From: Lachnospiraceae bacterium NK3A20
Lineage (GTDB): Bacteria; Bacillota; Clostridia; Lachnospirales; Lachnospiraceae
DNA: 64,000 bases
Direction of reading: 5' to 3'
Assembly (NCBI GenBank): GCA_900107575.1
Contig: FNQX01000005.1
Location: 1-64,000 of the forward strand
The position numbers and the translations under genes were made by a program. Below the pieces are notes generated by a model. It did no database searches and was not told the DNA's origin. It saw only the letters and a list, made by a program, of their open reading frames with translations. Positions within the stretch are counted from its first letter, which is position 1. The number at the start of each line of letters is the position of its first letter. This document shows positions 61,081 to 64,000 of this stretch, piece by piece.

Positions 61081-62466
61081 ATGGCTATGACAGGTGTGCC
61101 GGCAGCAGACCGGCTGCATATCGGCTTCTTCGGCATGCGTAATGCCGGTAAATCAAGCGTTGTCAACGCGGTCACGGAGCAGGATCTCTCCGTGGTTTCC
61201 GACGTGAAGGGCACCACGACTGATCCGGTGCAGAAGACGATGGAGCTGCTGCCGATCGGGCCCGTGGTCATCATCGACACGCCGGGATTCGACGATACCG
61301 GGACGCTCGGAGACCTCCGCGTTCGCAAAACAAGAGAAATCCTGAATCGTGTGGATATCGCGGTGCTCGTCGTCGACGCCTCCGTCGGAGTAACGAGAGC
61401 AGACCGACAGCTGATCGACGTCTTTCGGGAGAAGGAGATCGCCTACGTCATCGCCTATAATAAGGCGGATCTGATCGGCGGTCAGGAGGGGGGAGATTCC
61501 CTGCCGGTATCCGGCAACGAGTTCTCCTCATTTACGGAAGCGGATTATGAGAAGGCGCTGGTAAGGGATGCGGACGGGCACGTGCACGGAGAAGTCTTTG
61601 TCAGCGCGAAAGAGAACGACGGCATCTATTTCCTCAAGGCGGTCATTGGGAAGCTCGGCAAAACCACCCTGGAAACAAAAGGCCTCCTCGACGGCCTCCT
61701 CGAGCCGGGGGACCGTTTCATTCTGGTGATCCCCGTCGACTCCTCCGCGCCCAAGGAAAGGCTCATCCTCCCGCAGCAGATGATGCTCTCCGAGATCCTC
61801 TCGCACCATGCATCCGCCGTCTGCGTACAGCCGGAAGAACTGCCGGACGCACTGGAGAAACTGGGCTGCACGAAATGCGGGGAGCCTGTTGTTTTCACGA
61901 AAGAGAAGCCGTGCCCGGTGAAACTTGTCATCACGGATTCCCAGGCATTCCGGCGCGTCGCGAAGACCGTGCCCGAGAATGTGCCCCTCACCTCCTTCTC
62001 TGTGCTGATGGCAAGGTTCAAGGGGCTGCTCGCGTCGGCAGTCCGGGGTGTTGCGGCGATCGAAGGTCTTACGGACGGCGACACGGTCCTTATCAGCGAG
62101 GGCTGCACACACCACAGACAGTGCGACGACATCGGGACCTACAAGATTCCGACCTGGCTGAAGGAATATACCGGCAAAGAGATCACGATCCGCACAAGCT
62201 CCGGTTACGATTTCCCGGAAGACCTCTCCCCGTACCGCCTCATCATCCACTGCGGCGGCTGCATGCTCAACGAGCGGGAAGTGCGGTTCCGCATGGAGCA
62301 GGCGAAGGACCGGGGTGTGCCGATCACCAATTACGGCATCACCATTGCTTATATGAATCATATCCTGGAGCGCGCGACCAGAATCTTCCCGGACCTGCAC
62401 AGGGTGTTGGAGAAGGCGAATACTCCACGTAACGCCACAACGGAAGGCTTCAAGACTCGCGGATGA
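61081..62466 (+). CDS. hydF: [FeFe]-hydrogenase H-cluster maturation GTPase HydF
   Basis: HydF is the scaffold that receives the diiron subcluster and delivers it to the hydrogenase apoprotein. From the ATG at 61081, with GGAGG 8 bases before it, it has 461 residues. The N-terminal GTPase has GMRNAGKSS (G1), VKGTTTDP (G2), IDTPGFDD (G3) and NKADL (G4). The C-terminal [4Fe-4S] site is formed by EGCTHHRQC and IHCGGCMLN. The middle dimerisation domain is present and length is normal. The partner hydE lies 46 bases downstream; hydG is not seen in the window. Confidence 0.96.
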   Translation: MAMTGVPAADRLHIGFFGMRNAGKSSVVNAVTEQDLSVVSDVKGTTTDPVQKTMELLPIGPVVIIDTPGFDDTGTLGDLRVRKTREILNRVDIAVLVVDASVGVTRADRQLIDVFREKEIAYVIAYNKADLIGGQEGGDSLPVSGNEFSSFTEADYEKALVRDADGHVHGEVFVSAKENDGIYFLKAVIGKLGKTTLETKGLLDGLLEPGDRFILVIPVDSSAPKERLILPQQMMLSEILSHHASAVCVQPEELPDALEKLGCTKCGEPVVFTKEKPCPVKLVITDSQAFRRVAKTVPENVPLTSFSVLMARFKGLLASAVRGVAAIEGLTDGDTVLISEGCTHHRQCDDIGTYKIPTWLKEYTGKEITIRTSSGYDFPEDLSPYRLIIHCGGCMLNEREVRFRMEQAKDRGVPITNYGITIAYMNHILERATRIFPDLHRVLEKANTPRNATTEGFKTRG

Positions 62467-62512
62467 AAGGAACAGTGAGGGATGTGACAGAAACATCCGC
62501 ATAGACTACGAA

Positions 62513-63556
62513 ATGACGAACAACGAACTGATCGAACAACTGTATCGTGATACGACACTGCCGGCGGCAGGCCTCTTGCAGCTCCTGACAAGCCTTGCGC
62601 CGGAGGAGGAAGAGCACCTTTACCGGCGCGCCAGAGAAGTCAGGGAAGCGCACTACGGGAGGGAAGTGTACCTTCGCGGCCTGGTGGAATTCTCCAGCTA
62701 TTGCAGGAATGATTGCAAATACTGCGGCATCCGGAGGAGCAACGGCAACGCCCAGCGCTACCGCCTCACGAAAGACCAGATCATTGAGTGCAGCGACGTC
62801 GGCTATCGGCTGGGCTTCCGCACCTTCGTACTGCAATCGGGCGAAGATCTGGCTTTCACTACAGACGATATCTGCGAAATTGTGTCAGAGATCCGGCGCC
62901 GACACCCGGACTGCGCCGTGACGCTCTCCATTGGAGAGAAAACAAGAGCAGAATACCAGGCATATTATGACGCGGGAGCAGAGCGATATCTCCTCCGGCA
63001 GGAGACCAGCAACCCCGACCACTACGCCTTCCTGCACCCTGCGGAGCTATCTATCGAGAACCGCAAACGCTGCCTGTGGGATCTCAAGGAGATCGGCTAT
63101 CAGGTGGGGTGCGGCATCATGGTGGGCTCGCCGCGACAGACGCCGGAGAACGTGATCGAAGATCTGAATTTCATGAAAGAGCTGGAGCCGCAGATGATCG
63201 GAATCGGGCCGTTCATTCATCATAAGGACACGCCGTTCAGAGATGAATCGGACGGCACGCTCGAGGATACCCTGCACCTTCTGGGTATCCTGCGACTCAT
63301 GTTCCCGAACAGCCTTCTGCCTGCCACGACAGCACTCGGCACCATCAATCCGCGCGGCAGAGAACTGGGGATCCTGGCCGGCGCCAACGTCGTCATGCCA
63401 AACCTTTCGCCCCGCGGCGTGCGCGCGAAATATCTCTTATATGACGGCAAGATCTGCACCGGCAATGAGGCGGCCGAGTGCAGGAGGTGCATGGAGCGCC
63501 GCATTGAGAGCGTAGGCTACGAAGTTGTCGTATCCAGGGGAGACTATCGGGCGTAG
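62513..63556 (+). CDS. hydE: [FeFe]-hydrogenase H-cluster radical SAM maturase HydE
   Basis: This 347-residue radical SAM enzyme acts on an Fe(CO)2(CN)-cysteine synthon in the classical pathway. The cluster motif CRNDCKYC (Cys64, Cys68, Cys71) lies in the family block FSSYCRNDCKYCGIRRSN. FVLQSGEDL and the ending region NVVMPNLSP..RAKYLLYDGK..GNEA match HydE and separate it from biotin synthase. No strong ribosome site precedes the ATG, so translation may depend on hydF. The protein looks intact. Confidence 0.95.
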   Translation: MTNNELIEQLYRDTTLPAAGLLQLLTSLAPEEEEHLYRRAREVREAHYGREVYLRGLVEFSSYCRNDCKYCGIRRSNGNAQRYRLTKDQIIECSDVGYRLGFRTFVLQSGEDLAFTTDDICEIVSEIRRRHPDCAVTLSIGEKTRAEYQAYYDAGAERYLLRQETSNPDHYAFLHPAELSIENRKRCLWDLKEIGYQVGCGIMVGSPRQTPENVIEDLNFMKELEPQMIGIGPFIHHKDTPFRDESDGTLEDTLHLLGILRLMFPNSLLPATTALGTINPRGRELGILAGANVVMPNLSPRGVRAKYLLYDGKICTGNEAAECRRCMERRIESVGYEVVVSRGDYRA

Positions 63557-63630
63557 AATTATGAATAGGCCGGCTGTGCATGCTGATTTTGCCACGCAAA
63601 GGAGTGGTCAGCCTGCTAAATGACTACTCT

Positions 63631-63676
63631 GGTAGAACCAGAGAGGCCAGGGTTTCGGGCTGTGCTCAATAGATAC
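63631..63676 (-). repeat. REP-like hairpin repeat, copy 6 (degenerate)
   Basis: On the minus strand GTATCTATTGAGCACAGCCCGAA matches the left half of the element; the right half has decayed. It lies between hydE and the truncated permease. Confidence 0.55.
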
Positions 63677-63707
63677 AGGCAGGCCTACAATTTAGAAAGA
63701 GACAGGT

Positions 63708-63965
63708 ATGGGATATATCATTCTGATTATCATTGTGGCACTCCTTGCTATTACGGTGCTGGCGGTTGTTGCGATTGCGAAATCGAAGACAGATCCGAAG
63801 CTCATCGAAATGGCAGAAGTGTACCACATGCCGTTTGGAGCCAGACTGCGATACCTCTATCTGCCTGCATTCCATGGCAAGACCGGCGGCTATGGAGCCT
63901 CCCGATCTGTCGGGAATGGTATTGCAGATGCGTGCAGCACAACAAATGAGAGGACAGACAGATGA
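63708..63965 (+). pseudogene. Truncated ABC transporter permease (NitT/TauT-like)
   Basis: An 85-codon frame reads one N-terminal transmembrane helix (GYIILIIIVALLAITVLAVV), then KTDPKLIEMAEVYHMPFGAR and LRYLYLPAF. The latter is the ATPase-contact loop of SsuC/TauC-type permeases that normally lies past the middle of a protein of about 250 residues. The other membrane segments are missing before and after, and the last 30 residues look unrelated. Its TGA overlaps the ATG of the next gene. The simplest reading is a gene with large internal deletion; a short functional protein cannot be excluded. Confidence 0.6.
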
Positions 63966-64000
63966 CAATACAGGTAGAACATGTCACGGCGTCCGTTAAA
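63962..64000 (+). CDS. Start of an ABC transporter ATPase (partial, runs off the window)
   Basis: Thirteen codons are visible, MTIQVEHVTASVK, which resembles the first strand of an ABC ATPase (I.VE.V..S). The ATGA overlap with the permease remnant and the permease type support this. Nothing more can be said because the window ends. Confidence 0.45.
   Translation, partial: MTIQVEHVTASVK

Noticed and set aside
63620-63707. Possible short gene between hydE and the permease remnant
   Set aside because: The stretch is mostly a degenerate REP-like copy with no conserved frame.

Overview
The window reads as a chromosomal piece of a fairly GC-rich anaerobic Firmicute, most likely a clostridial (Lachnospiraceae-type) bacterium. 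The basis is AGGAGG-type ribosome binding sites, glycyl-radical pyruvate formate-lyase with its activase, a CpsB/CpsC/CpsD-type capsule operon ending in a tyrosine-rich kinase tail, LplB/YtcP/LplA-type sugar import, ROK and AraC proteins, and [FeFe]-hydrogenase maturases. Taxonomy is inference.

Layout. 0.1-16.1 kb is a glycan-use locus: two AraC regulators, two paralogous 558-residue (alpha/alpha)-barrel-like enzymes, a GH38 alpha-mannosidase, a three-gene ABC importer, a PHP metallohydrolase and a ROK kinase. 16.3-19.0 kb holds a DMT exporter and a secreted InlB-repeat protein on the minus strand. 19.3-25.2 kb is a polysaccharide-regulation operon (CpsB phosphatase, Wzz-like adaptor, CpsD kinase, a lipoprotein with an ILEI-like domain) followed by small and membrane proteins. 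25.6-39.6 kb is mostly housekeeping: pflB-pflA, a DnaJ-type chaperone, rhaM, an ion transporter, azlCD, a HelD-type helicase, pyrG behind a likely attenuator, and an M3 peptidase. 39.6-41.2 kb is an AT-rich island with a serine-recombinase remnant and a membrane-anchored XRE regulator. 41.4-44.1 kb has a lipoprotein and a GH35/DUF5597-like glycosidase. 44.2-46.5 kb is a strange repeat element: two inverted arrays with an exact 52-bp period flank a gene for a PD-(D/E)XK nuclease-like protein. 46.7 kb to the end is gpmI and then the most interesting locus.

The 48.4-63.6 kb locus encodes, all on the plus strand, a NifH-like reductase, a protein made of two fused nitrogenase component-1 domains, HypF, HypC, HypD, HypE, a TM1266-type regulator, a second fused double component-1 protein, HydF and HydE. 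The Ni-insertion proteins HypA/HypB and the CO/CN-forming HydG are not in the window. This joins the [NiFe] Fe(CN)2CO assembly line, the [FeFe] maturases and a nitrogenase-like reductase. My preferred but unproven reading is an alternative maturation route for an Fe-CO-CN cofactor, in which HypEF supplies cyanide and the nitrogenase-like module supplies CO or another reduced ligand.

Dispersed hairpin repeats are concentrated in this same locus. One family of about 125 bp sits in frame inside a component-1 gene, forms the last codons of hypF, and lies directly after hypD. Another REP-like family of about 60-70 bp occurs six times in the window. The window ends in an ABC transporter whose permease is truncated and whose ATPase runs off the edge.
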